A stretch of DNA of 64,000 bases from Bombyx mori (taxonomy: Eukaryota > Arthropoda > Insecta > Lepidoptera > Bombycidae): positions 8,407,001-8,471,000 of the forward strand of contig NC_085119.1 of NCBI RefSeq assembly GCF_030269925.1, written 5' to 3'. The position numbers and the translations under genes are program-made. Shown piece by piece: positions 22,367 to 33,173 of this stretch (positions are counted from its first letter, which is position 1; each line of letters begins with the position of its first letter). Below the pieces are notes generated by a model. It had not been told where the DNA came from. It searched no databases and saw only the letters and a list, made by a program, of their open reading frames with translations.

Positions 22367-22877
22367 ATGAGGAAAAGCTCTCATGTCGTCCAAAAATTAT
22401 ATCCTGACATAACACTACCACGAAAGGAATCCAAGGAGTAAGTTTTCTTTTGTATGTCGTCTCCTAATTAGTACACATACAAACGTCTCTCGTATACACA
22501 TGAAGTATCTTGATATTAGAGACACGCATGGTACGCTGGTCCTTATTGTCACCTACTAGAGTAGCTTTTTGTAGCCGAAAGTACATATAGTTAATACTTA
22601 CTAGTGTTCGGCCAACGATCGGAATTCGACCATAATCTGAACTGAAATAACACTAAATTCTACAATAGTTACAGATAAAAAAGATATTTGTTGACACTCT
22701 GGTGACTGAATACTTCACTGTTTTGCCTTTGCCTGGTTAATTATAGATGTGTGTAAAACTTTCAGTGTACGCTTTCCGCCGTCGTTTCCCGATGAGCCAG
22801 AGAAAATCCGTCAATGTAACGAAATGCAGCGACGGCGGTGGCTAAATAGGCTTAGTAAACTGATGAATCTGCGCTAG
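22367..22877 (+). CDS. Small basic protein downstream of copy A (companion gene)
   Basis: Two exons: one ending at 22437 (donor GTAAGT) and 22766-22877 (acceptor TTTCAG, stop TAG), joining in phase. The coding frame is open upstream to about 22310, but the first ATG in it is at 22367, giving 60 residues including KLYPDITLP and VRFPPSFPDEPEKIRQCNEM, then a basic RRRWLNRLSKLMNLR end. A poly(A) signal lies at 23117-23122. The frame aligns with the exon at 24932-25029, where the block SRSS...M...LY-x-DI-x-x-P is shared. There the start ATG is present; here the aligned codon is AAA, so either translation starts later or an upstream exon exists. I do not recognise the family. It could also be an alternative 3' end of copy A. 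Confidence 0.5.
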
Positions 22878-24931
22878 ATAGAAGTTTGTTAAAATCTACC
22901 TTAAATATCTGAAGCGTTCTCCGTCTGTACATATCGGATCGAACACAGATAGATTGTAATTAAATAATGAACACGTAATACTTTAAAATGTGTATTTTTA
23001 TATGTAGGTATTTTTTTGGACCATTACCGTATCGTTATGGTCCTAAAGGTTTTGTTGGTTACAATTAACTTTACATTTTTTGTTACTATTTTTATTTTGT
23101 ATTTAATATGTATTTGAATAAATATTACTTTAATACGTTTTCTTACTATATTCAATAATAGTATAATAAGTGCTTGACAGTTTTCTGACATGTAAGAGGT
23201 CTGTTTTAATTGAACGAGTTAACCTTTAAGAAAATAATACTATTGAAGAAAATGATGGCATATTGCTGGAGCTAGTCAACTATAAATAATTTCGAAACCT
23301 TTGACACGATAATTGTGACACGAAAAGCGGTCCTGTTGTAGTTCCAAGTCAAAGGACGATGAAATATAAGTACGACTTAAAATAATGGTACCTAATTATA
23401 AAATTATGTGAAGTAGACGACACTTATGTCGGTTATGTTTTGTTATCATTACCATCGATTGTAGATCATTACAATATTGTTATTTTGGCGCGATTTCCAA
23501 CAATATAATTTAGACTTTGTTTTAGGACTATCCAATGTTCCTGAGATTCACCGTCCTTGGAAAAGGTAGATTAAGTATTGGTAAATCAAAACAGGAATTA
23601 GTAGGAAGGTTAGAGTTAGATTCTAAGGTGCGTTGCTGGTCATTTGGACTGCGTTTGTCGAAAGACTGCATGGTGGTAGGGCGTATTGGAAGCCCACACT
23701 GTCAGATGTTACCATCCTGCTAATTTCTTCCACGAAGCAGTAAGACATTACGGTTTGAAGGGTATTTTAGTGTTGTATATCGAGATTTCGACCTGGGTCA
23801 GGGTACCGATATTTTTATCGTGCTGTCTATGAGATTATTATTGAGTAAACTTACAGAAAAAGCCGGTACCATTTTTAATGGATATGGATTGCTAAGATTA
23901 ACTTAGTTTGAAGATCGATTAATACATTGAATTTCGTAAATAAAATATCATCAAAGCGATTGAGATTCAGATTATATTTGAGCTAAAAAAAACTCAGTGC
24001 TTTTTATGTTTATTTTTCCGATTCGTGTGTAACTTTATCCATCGCAACCATTTGTTTTGTTGATCTTGATCACAGGGGGCCGTTGGTAAAGTTTCGCAAG
24101 AAAATTCCGCGGAACTGTCTCTAAAAATGTATTAAAACAATAAAACTTGGTATGTTAAGATAGTCTTACATTATAAATGATCTGTCATGATACGGGTGCA
24201 TGATACGGGTACCCGAGCTACTATGATCGCATTGTCATCATCTCTCTCTAAAAGTAGGATCTTAATGTTAGATAATAAATTTTCCCATTAATTCATATCG
24301 TGATTTTAAAGAGTGCTCTACGTAAGGTCGTCGAACTTTAATCCAAATCTAATTACTACAGGATGTGTTTTTTTTTTTAGCAAGAGCAACACGTTACTGA
24401 TTGGATGCCAACGTAAGGAGTGATATTGCGATCTGAAGGACTGCAAAAGTAGAACTGCGTGGAGGAACGCCTAAACGGGACATACAACACAATCGAGACT
24501 TCGGTCAAGTTGCGTTGTCTATGGTTTTTTCTGTATTCTGAGTCTATGGGTTTCCGTTACGACTAGTGACGGGTGGGCTTACCTGACTCGGTAGCATTAA
24601 AAAAAAACATTCGTCGCAAAATATTTTAGTTACGATCTGAAAACATTTGATGTGGTGAAGATAGCTACGTCGACTTTTATCATTGTTTTGTTCGTTTAAA
24701 ATGACAAAAAAACAAAATGTTACTTTCATTATTAGTTGATGTATTTACGATGAAGTAAATGACATCTGAAAGTAGGTCCCTGAGTTTGAAACACTCGAAC
24801 GATGCATTAAGGGTACGACTGCAGCTCAATTGGTTAAATTGTTTATTATTGTGAATCGTGCTTTGATTTAAGCTTTGAGTAATGAGGCATGACTCACATT
24901 GTAATGAAAACGGACAGTAGATTTCACTTAC
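22878..24931. other. Intergenic between the two convergent blocks
   Basis: No gene recognised on either strand. A very decayed Bm1-like SINE lies at about 23665-23830 (CACGAAGCAGTAAGACATTA). A short direct repeat CATGATACGGGT occurs twice at about 24187-24212. I searched for the missing second exon of the gene at 24932-25029 and did not find it. Confidence 0.45.
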
Positions 24932-25029
24932 GTATTACTTGGTTCGGGAATCACAATGTCTTTATACAACGGCTGCATAGTTGCGCTCGTAGTACTCTTC
25001 TGTTTTCCTCCCGCACTCGATCTGGACAT
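24932..25029 (-). CDS. Companion gene first exon downstream of copy B
   Basis: ATG at 25029-25027, 32 codons plus two bases, donor GTAAGT at 24931-24926. Reads MSRSSAGGKQKSTTSATMQP then LYKDIVIPEPSN. The donor phase and position match the first exon of the companion gene at 22367-22877, so the two are homologous. A second exon was not found in the 2 kb downstream, so it may be lost, far away or too diverged for me to see. Confidence 0.4.
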
Positions 25030-25583
25030 TCTTGATGATGTCAACCTAATAATAATGTTATACCGGTAAGAGTAACGCCATCTATCGCAAAATATCGAAG
25101 GATCGCAAAATATCGCAAGTAGCATCTAGAACGCTCGAGAAGTACAACGCCATCTATTCTTAGATAGCGGAAACACAATACTCGACTTATGTGGAATATT
25201 CTCGATAATGCTAGGGATGTCGTATCGACAACAAAAGCGTTGCAGAGATGGTACGCAGTCGGTTAGTAATCCGAACTACTCGAAGCGAAACAGCGAACGG
25301 ATCACCTGAAGCGAAGCGGAAGAAGCGAATTGAGAATTTTACTACTAATACACACTTTACAAGACTTTTATTACTAATACAGTGTTAATTTGTACTTTGG
25401 TGGAACTTTTTATTTATCCCGAACCCCACCGCGTAACAACAAATTTACAAAGAACAAGGTAAATTTAAAAAACGTCGTTTGTTGGTTTGTTTTTTCTACA
25501 TTAATTTAAATTAGAGATTGCAGACTTTATAAATACAATAAATATGGTAAATAATTTCATCAAATAAAATTAATCCAAATGTG

Positions 25584-28500
25584 TTATGCTGTGGTCTTAA
25601 GCACATAATTCATACTAAATCGACCGACACTTTTATTTATAATGTTCTTAACTTTCATTGATCGATTTGTGGAATTGTATGTTGAACGAAAATACCTCCC
25701 CACAGATTGTCGAACTCTACTCGATGAAGTGCTCGCTCCGGATAGCGGGACTTTGATTTCCCGGAGCATTGTGTCAAAGTTTGATCGCGGCAGACCAACG
25801 ATACCGAGGCTTATTTCGAACTTGCTCAAAAGTATTTCAGGTGCTATTAACATTTGTTCGAAATAACGTAGGCGACTTGGCAAACTGAAACATTATAATA
25901 AATAGAATTTCGTAGTTGGATCATTTATTGGGTTATCTTAGAAAAAGATGTGTGGTGTCGTGGGACACCGGATAGGAACGAAGTTCCATTATAAATATAT
26001 TAATTTTAAGTTCTATTCGAGGTGTAAAGAAAATAATTATTCGAGTATACATTTTTTATTATGATTTTTTAACATGATTTTTTTATTGATAAAAATAAAA
26101 ATAATCGCAAGGGTCAAGCACTCCGCAGGGCAATGGAGCAGCCTCGCCCTGGGAGAACCGCCTGCATGATCACGGTATCCCCTACGCCAGGTAAATATGT
26201 TTTAGCAAGAGAAATACGAGAACGTCTATCAACTGTGTAACATCTGGTCACCGCGATTCAGGAATTGTTGAATTTACGTGCGGCGACTGTTGATAACAAA
26301 CTAAATAGAAAAAATCTTACCTTACGGACGTTTTTTCCCGATTAGGGTACTCCTCCGCATCGTCCCATAAGGAACTTCGTTCCAAAAAATATTGATGTCT
26401 ACTATTATTAATCGTTTGAGTATATTTTTCGTATCATAAGATATTATAGCTTGTGTAAATTATTACAATAAAAATAATAATAGAATAATCTTTACCCATT
26501 ATATTTGATAATACCGAGACCGAACATTCTGAAGTCGATGTGTCTACTACAAAAGGCTTCGTTCGCTAAAGGCGATTGAGTTTTAATTTTCTTGCCATAA
26601 TGCACGCAATGTCCTAGTAATATCTTTTGTTCTTCATTACTCAGTTTTTCAGTATTCATTGAATTTAATCTATGGTCAGCGAAGTTAAAAATCGGGGTCT
26701 TGAAAATTCTGTGCACTTCCTTCTCTAAATTCAAACAGCCAGTTACATTATATTTTGTGCTAACAATTTAAAGAATAACATGAAGCGATTTTTACCTATT
26801 TGGTTAAACGCTTTGCGTCCGAGGGCTATCCACGTTATTTGTATGGCTATACGTAGAACGTTTTCGAACAGGTGTGCTTCTTTTTTGGTTAGTGAGCGCG
26901 TTTTCTTTGACAAACCCATGTGATGATACTTTTTAAACTCACCATCTCCTGCGATTATTAATTCAATGCATAATATTAATTCATTTTTAAGTAAACTATT
27001 GTAATCGTGCATTAAAAAGGCGATTGTACCCATAATTAGATTACAGTATTCTTTAGCAACAAGTAAACGTAGGTCTTCTAAATTAATTTGAAAAATTCTC
27101 TCAATTTCATCGCTTCTATGTGTACGAATTTTCGCTTCCAATTCTAACGAACGTTTGCTCATTTCGTCAGAAGTCTAGAAAATATTTAAAACACCATAAA
27201 ATAATAATATTATAGTAAATTTAATAATACCACGTTACGATAACACTTAATACACTAATTAGTTTATAAAACCAAAATACTTTTATCTATAGTGTTTTAA
27301 GATATAAACTAATAAAATAATCTGTGGAAATTGAGAGGAAATGCTTAGTTACTTTCTTGTGACATTTTTTTTTTAATTTTTATTTTTATTGCACTTGTAG
27401 GCAGACGAGCATACGGCTCACCTGATGGTAAGTGGTTACCGTCGCCCATGGACTTCAGTAATGCTAGGGGCAGAGCCGAGCCGCTGCCTACCGCTAAAAT
27501 ACTGCTAGAGTTCGTATAGCGTTTTTAAACGTAGACGTCATTGTACAAAATATTGCGTTTCTATGTCTATTATGAAACGCTAGTGCTCTGACGATTTATA
27601 CAAGATGATTCCTCTATATTTTTTCTTTTACCGGAGCAGAATTCATCTTGGCCACCTGGATCGCTTCGTTCATAAGCAGCGAAGAGTTCCAGATATCATT
27701 TTTGTAACGAACCATCCGGTTTTGTAATAGATTGAACTTCCCTCGACTACTAATGCGATTACACTTATGGGCTCAAATATTACGGTAGCTATATTTTTTT
27801 AAAGTAGTTATGTATTGACCACGTGTCCACACGAATATCCGAAATATATAGCATGGTTATATATCTCGCCTTATATACCTCCTTATGTTAAGTTACGACT
27901 TACGTTATATACCTCTACCGATTCAAAGTGCGGATTGTGATGTATACATTTGTTTAGATTTGAGTTACCTGTAGATAATATTGACAATAGAATATTAAAG
28001 CACGTAGGAATCGGTGTGTTGCTCGTAGATGAAGAACGTTGACTGTTGCTGGAGCTGATATTAGCATCTTTAAAGGTGCTGTGTAAAGCACTAAATCTTT
28101 AATATCCTGCATAAAAAAATATTCAAATTGACTTTTGAGTTTTATTAATATATCTTATGTATTAAACATATTTAAACTATTACCTGCACAGTGACCACGT
28201 CTGTCTCAACGGTTTTCCTTTGAAATAATTTACGAAATCTTAGCTAAAATTTTCAAATATAATTTAATGATATCAATAAAAAACACAAGCGAACAAAATG
28301 AAGCTGTAGGTACCTCGTCTAGAAGATCTAAATTATCTTTAAATTCTACCGGACCAAAAGTAGTCTGCAAAGTTGATTCATAAGAGGATTCGCGCCGCGG
28401 GCGATCACTGTTGAACAGAAATTCTTTTACTTACAATACACACTGACACCGAAATAGCTGTAAAACAGTCAAGAATAATAATAATATTACGGACTCCAAA

Positions 28501-28815
28501 TTTGTTAACTTCTGGGCTGAGTAATGTGTTTAATTTTTCAGGTATTATATCCGAAAAGTGATCGTTACCCAAACGCAGTTCGAATTACGTGATTTTTATT
28601 TCGGCGATATGTAATTCGGTCGTACATTCAAAACTTTTGTAATAAATTTAAGTTGTGGACATTCGAGGTTACGTACCAACGACACATGTACATACGCTTG
28701 TTTACCTTGTGAACACGAGCTGCATAACATTTTCATCCCATTCCCAATGCCCATCTTCGAATAAACTTTCAAAGTTCTCATCGTTGTCGTAATTTGAAGA
28801 ATACGCTCCAATCAT
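25584..28815 (-). CDS. PPP1R36-like protein, copy B (8 exons)
   Basis: Exons in transcript order: 28815-28706, 28407-28314, 28243-28184, 28106-27969, 27174-27030, 26948-26796, 26724-26496 and 25884-25584. Every junction is GT-AG and each intron phase equals that of copy A; exons 5-7 have the same lengths (145, 153, 229 bp). Start MIGAYSSNYDNDENF with the shared EDGHWEWDENVMQLVF; later LRLLVAKEYC, YHHMG, WIALGRKAFNQIE, LANEAFCSRHIDFRMFGLGI and VGLPRSNFDTML. The last exon is longer than in copy A by ~35 codons and Ser/Arg/Lys rich. Identity to copy A is roughly half by eye. Intron 4 carries a LINE tail, intron 7 a hairpin-ended repeat. Same functional guess and caveat as copy A. Confidence 0.82.
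25954..26383 (+). mobile_element. Hairpin-ended repeat, copy 1
   Basis: Starts with two small hairpins, GGTGTC-GTGG-GACACC and GGAAC-GAA-GTTCC, and ends in the inverse GGAACTTCGTTCC. The whole body matches 54033-54461 in opposite orientation. Family not recognised. Sits in intron 7 of copy B. Confidence 0.65.
27362..27506 (-). mobile_element. 5'-truncated LINE, 3' UTR
   Basis: Minus orientation with a poly(T) at the left; contains GTAGGCAGACGAGCATACGG and ACCATCAGGTG-type segments. Same tail as the LINE fragment ending at 51573. In intron 4 of copy B. Confidence 0.7.
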
Positions 28816-29171
28816 TTTGTATATAAAACGTGGTTGAAATAAGGAAATATAAATAAAAAAAACATTTAAATAAACTGTATCAAAACATTACAATTAGTTC
28901 AAAACGTCATTGTTTTCAACTGATGAATAATAAGAAAATGCAAATAAGCTATGAAAATCAAGTAGTGAAACTCTTTTTGTAATTATCTATGTTTTTATTA
29001 TTCCACTATATGGATCATTGGTTTAAGCGACATTCAATTTTAAATCAAAAATACTATGAGTGATTGTGAATTTCGAATCGAAGTCTGTTATGTATGGTTA
29101 AAAATTAGAAAGGGTTGTACCTACTTGGTTGCTTGAAAATGTTCTGATATTAATAAATCACTGTATATGTC
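28816..29171. other. Upstream region of copy B
   Basis: AT-rich; would contain the copy B promoter. I see no motif I can assign. Confidence 0.35.
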
Positions 29172-29431
29172 TTATCTTATGCGGAAAAGAGATAAGGAAT
29201 TCTTCGGACATATTGCTCGTAAAGAGTGTCACAATTTTGAACAGCTGATGGTGACAAGTAAGGTGGAGACAAACGTCCCAGAGGACGCAGTTCCACGAGA
29301 TGGTCGGACCAAATACGATCTTCTCTGAACATCAACTTCCACAATGCCTTTCGTGAAGCTAAGGATCGAAGCAGATGGAGGGAAATCGTACGGACGAAAC
29401 TGATGCAGCGTGGGAGTCACGACCCTGAGTA
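29172..29431 (+). pseudogene. LINE ORF2 C-terminal fragment
   Basis: Reads RKRDKEFFGHIARKE, then after frame changes segments equivalent to KDRSRWREIVRTKLMQRGSH, ending TGA near 29431. It is the C-terminal end of an insect non-LTR reverse transcriptase protein, with at least one frameshift. No poly(A) seen directly after it. Confidence 0.6.
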
Positions 29432-29769
29432 ATGACGAAATGATGACGAATGAATGAAAACGACGCGAGGAGGAGGATGTCTTATCTATGAATCACTGAC
29501 TACATTCGTCATATTAATGTCAAAAGAAATCACCGAAATATTCTTCGTTTTGTCTTTGAAAAATTAGAATAGCTGATCTTCCTGACTTGATCTCAAACAA
29601 TTTTTTCCAAATAAAATTTTATCGTAAGCTTTGATCACACAAAATGTTAAACAAAAAAGATTTGGTAGCGTTAACTAGACATTCGAACGGACCAACGAGA
29701 ATAAATTTTTGTTATAAATACAAGATAATGTTTGAAGATATTATAAAAATGAACACTAACACTAACATT

Positions 29770-30017
29770 ACTGGTGATAGCACCTCTTGTGAGTCCGCAC
29801 GGATATTATGTACCATCACCCCGCCTATTTCTGCCGCGAAGCAGTAATGCGTTTCTGTTTGAAGGGTGGGGTAGCCGTTGTAACTATACTGAGACCTCAG
29901 AACTTTTATCTCAAGGTGGGTGGCGCATTTACGTTGTAGATGTCTATGGGCTCCAGTAACCACTTAACACCAGGTGGGCTGTGAGCTCGCCCACACACCT
30001 AAGCAATAAAAAAAAAA
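29770..30017 (+). repeat. Bm1-type SINE
   Basis: Well-preserved body from CACCTCTTGTGAGTCCGCAC to GCAATAAAAAAAAAA, lacking the tRNA-like head. Confidence 0.8.
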
Positions 30018-30080
30018 CCTGTCCTCGTGAAACTGAAAAGGCCTCCGGACCACCAGTAATCCCTCAATCATAAAAAAAAT
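30018..30080 (+). mobile_element. ~60-bp Jockey LINE tail inserted at a SINE poly(A)
   Basis: CCTGTCCTCGTGAAACTGAA ... CAATCATAAAAAAAA matches the last ~60 bp of the LINE at 57014-59924. It begins exactly where the SINE A-tail ends, an extreme 5' truncation. Confidence 0.7.
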
Positions 30081-30484
30081 AAACACTACTTTCATTAATA
30101 CTGCTTTTACTCCTATGCATTATTATATAAACATGCCATTAACTGTATGTGAGCTCAATAAGCCTTCATAATACGTTTAATGGCGTTCAACAATGTGTTT
30201 TCTAATAGTTGCGAGGGCAAGGTAGAGAATATCAGGGCAGGAGCGGCCCTACTTTGAAAGCGTCTGTTGGACCGTGAGCGGCCCACTCACCCGACTGTGA
30301 GTTGCTCATGGGTACATAATGAGTTCATACACTGCCGATGTTCTGGAAACTGGGCTGCCTCAAAATTATGTTTCTTATAGTCCACCAATTAATCTATGTA
30401 TACCTATTGCTCGGGTTATTTGAAAGGTTTACGCGGGTTGCAATACGCATTTGTCTCCGTTGGCATATTGATAATATGCTATGA

Positions 30485-30731
30485 CTAGCTGTACCCGTTC
30501 GCTTCGCTGGGAATTTAAAATTAACATTAATATTTCTCACCCCCATAAAGATTCTCATCATTAACACCCCCGCAACTGGTTTAGGGAGTCCAATATTCAT
30601 ATAAATATTAGCCTATCCATTAAGTACATGTATTTTCTACATGGATACCAAGTTTCAAGTCAATCGGATGCATGGTTCAGTAGTTTTATAACATCTTTAA
30701 AAACCACTGTAGATTTATATATTAGTATAGA
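30485..30731 (-). mobile_element. Non-autonomous Helitron-like element
   Basis: Left end CTAGCTGTACCCGTTCGCTT and right end ATATTAGTATAGA (inverse of a TCTATACTAATAT start), i.e. minus orientation, inserted between A and T. No coding. Confidence 0.65.
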
Positions 30732-30839
30732 TATTCTTTGTATATATAAGCTTTTCTTGTGTATTTCACATATTTCGTATATTTCAACAGAGTTAATTTA
30801 AATATTTAGGTATGTACGTTTGTTAGGGCGTATTCTAAA

Positions 30840-31040
30840 TCCGAATGGCTAAGCACTACCACCTCCGGTAGGAATCGGTGGTTCTGCTGCGAAGCAGTCA
30901 TGGCTTCATATAATTAAGACTTTGACTCATGTTAAGAAGGATGGTGATTGCATTCAAATTATGTATAAGGGTTTCAATAACGACTTAACACCAGGTGGGC
31001 CTTGAGCTCGTTTACTCGTCTTTGCAATAAATAAATAAAA
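30840..31040 (+). repeat. Diverged Bm1-type SINE
   Basis: CTGCGAAGCAGTCATGGC and ACTTAACACCAGGTGGGCC in SINE order, ending GCAATAAATAAATAAAA; the middle is shortened. Confidence 0.65.
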
Positions 31041-31189
31041 TAGAATAACATTATAGCTGTGCTAATAAGGCTGTCTTATAATCAGGTCCAGGGTTATCAT
31101 TGATTGAAAGTTGAAGAAAAATTAATAAAATCTTAGATAGAAGTTCGTATTGATATTATATATCATTTAATATTGTATATTATCTTTAT

Positions 31190-31292
31190 TGTCTTTGCAG
31201 ATAGAAGCATGTGATGGACCCATCTGCTGGTGAGTGGTCGTCTTCGCTCATGATCGTAATCAATGTGGGGTGTTTAGATAAGCTGCTGCCCA
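31190..31292 (-). repeat. Decayed LINE 3' UTR
   Basis: CTGGTGAGTGGTCGTC and AAGCTGCTGCCCACC recall, in minus orientation, the LINE tail at 27362-27506. Weak match. Confidence 0.35.
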
Positions 31293-31727
31293 CCTCCAAA
31301 GACTCACCTCTAATCTCATTGGAAGAAGTACATATTACATATAAATTATTATAGTACATATATATTAATACATGATGGAAAAACTTTGTACCCCTTTTTA
31401 CGAAAATGGCGCGGACGGAGGAATATGAAAACTCCCACAATTATAGAGAATATAGAGAAGGAGTGTTAGTTTTTGTTTAATTATGCATAAAATTCATTAA
31501 ATCAATATGCAAAAAAACATTAAACACACTACGATGTATTTGACACAACACGCATATATACGCTTTGTTTGTGGTCAAACTTTTGTTAATGTTTAAAGTC
31601 TGTGGACAAATTGAGAATAGATTTTTATTTAAATAATATTTATTTTAATTATTTTTTATTTGTCTTTAATATTATTTGTCTATAGTGTAGTCCTGGCGAA
31701 ATCTGTGATTATGGAAGAATAGTCTTT

Positions 31728-31792
31728 ATAGAAATAGGCAGGCTGGTGGTACCTACCCGCGCGGACTCACAAGAGGTCCTACCACCAGTAAA
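31728..31792 (-). repeat. Bm1-type SINE fragment
   Basis: Minus orientation, ACCTACCCGCGCGGACTCAC then CCTACCACCAGTAA; only the front of the body. Confidence 0.7.
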
Positions 31793-31918
31793 AATGTATG
31801 TAGCCGAATGTATATGTAAACAATTGATATTTGTTCATATTGGAACAAAACTGCTATTTTAGGACGTTTACAATGAACTTATTTATGATTATTTTTTATA
31901 TTCGTAAGTACTCATGTC

Positions 31919-32107
31919 ACGACTCTCGTGATTAAAGAGAATGAAGCAAGGACCAGCGAGAGGAAACAGTTCATAAAAAAAAATACAATACTAACTGGAG
32001 CTCGAAATAAATCTCTTAAAATAGCAAGACGTATACTTATTGTATTGTATTCTGCGTCACATATGTCAATCTCGTTATACTATCAGACATGTTCCACGAG
32101 AGTCGTA
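31919..32107. repeat. Inverted repeat CACGACTCTCGTG
   Basis: CACGACTCTCGTG at 31919-31931 and its inverse CACGAGAGTCGTA at 32095-32107; a third, direct variant CACGACTCCCGTG lies near 32279. Probably ends of small MITE-like elements; no coding. Confidence 0.5.
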
Positions 32108-32570
32108 ACCTCCATGTAACGTTAAAATTAAGTATAATATAATTCGATTTTTTTTAATTTTATTTTGTGAAACAAACTTACGACTGTGGTCAAATTTCGA
32201 TCAAGTAATTATCAATTAATGTTTGTCAAAGATAATTAATTAATCAGTTTATTTAAAAAGATTGGGAATAAAAAAGTTCACGACTCCCGTGTTATCGTTT
32301 TTTGTATGTAATTACATCGGGAATGTGCATAAAAATAATAATGACGTATTTGTTTGATAATTTTCTACACAATTTTCCCTGGACATGTAGATCTAAAATG
32401 AAATTTTTAGTAGCATGTTTGTTTAATGCAGACAGCTTTAAGCTGGCCATAAACATTTACGAGATGTCCACTATTTCTGAGCTAAGGGGAGTCCAATCAA
32501 ACTTGCAAGTCCGAGGATTTAGACCAACGATATAATATACGAACCCCGGATTAGGACGTGGTTGCGTAAA

Positions 32571-32605
32571 TATATATAAATAGAACGTGCAAGTACAGCT
32601 TGCAC
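32571..32605 (+). promoter_or_regulatory. TATA-like box followed by perfect hairpin
   Basis: TATATATAAATA at 32571-32582 is followed by GTGCAAG-TACAG-CTTGCAC (32587-32605), a perfect 7-bp inverted repeat with a 5-base loop. It could be a promoter or LTR end upstream of the CRAL-TRIO gene, or part of an unrecognised transposon. No transcript evidence. Confidence 0.3.
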
Positions 32606-33173
32606 AACTACAAACTTTTTAGGAAATGTTCACGAGTTAACTTCGCTTGCATCATATTAATTACTAGCATGTAAGTTATAGTTTTATTCATAGCATTACT
32701 GATGTCAATGAGCGTAATGAGTGATAAGTACTTACCATCAAACGGGCCCTGATCTCGGCGGCTTTCGATGATGATAAAAATACGATTTATGAAAATGAAA
32801 AAAGCTATTCCCTTATTCCTAGAAGCTTACATCCTGAATATAGAATTTAGAAATAAAAGAATTATATAGTTTAATATCAGCGAATCTTTGTTAATTTTGA
32901 TTAATTTCGGTTTGTTACGAAAATAAATTGTTAATGTACAGATCAACTATGTCGTGTAATAACTAAATATTATTGACCTTGATTCGTTTTCAATTGGAGA
33001 CATAATACAGTTCAACGACTTAATATTCAATACACAGATGCGATCCCAATTCACATTCGACCATTTGCAATTGCGACCCAGACAAACAAACAACACTGCC
33101 TTGCCACGTTCGATTTTGAGCGGTGAATTACTTGAATCATATTAAATACTGTATTGTTGTAAGAAAGTGTAAT

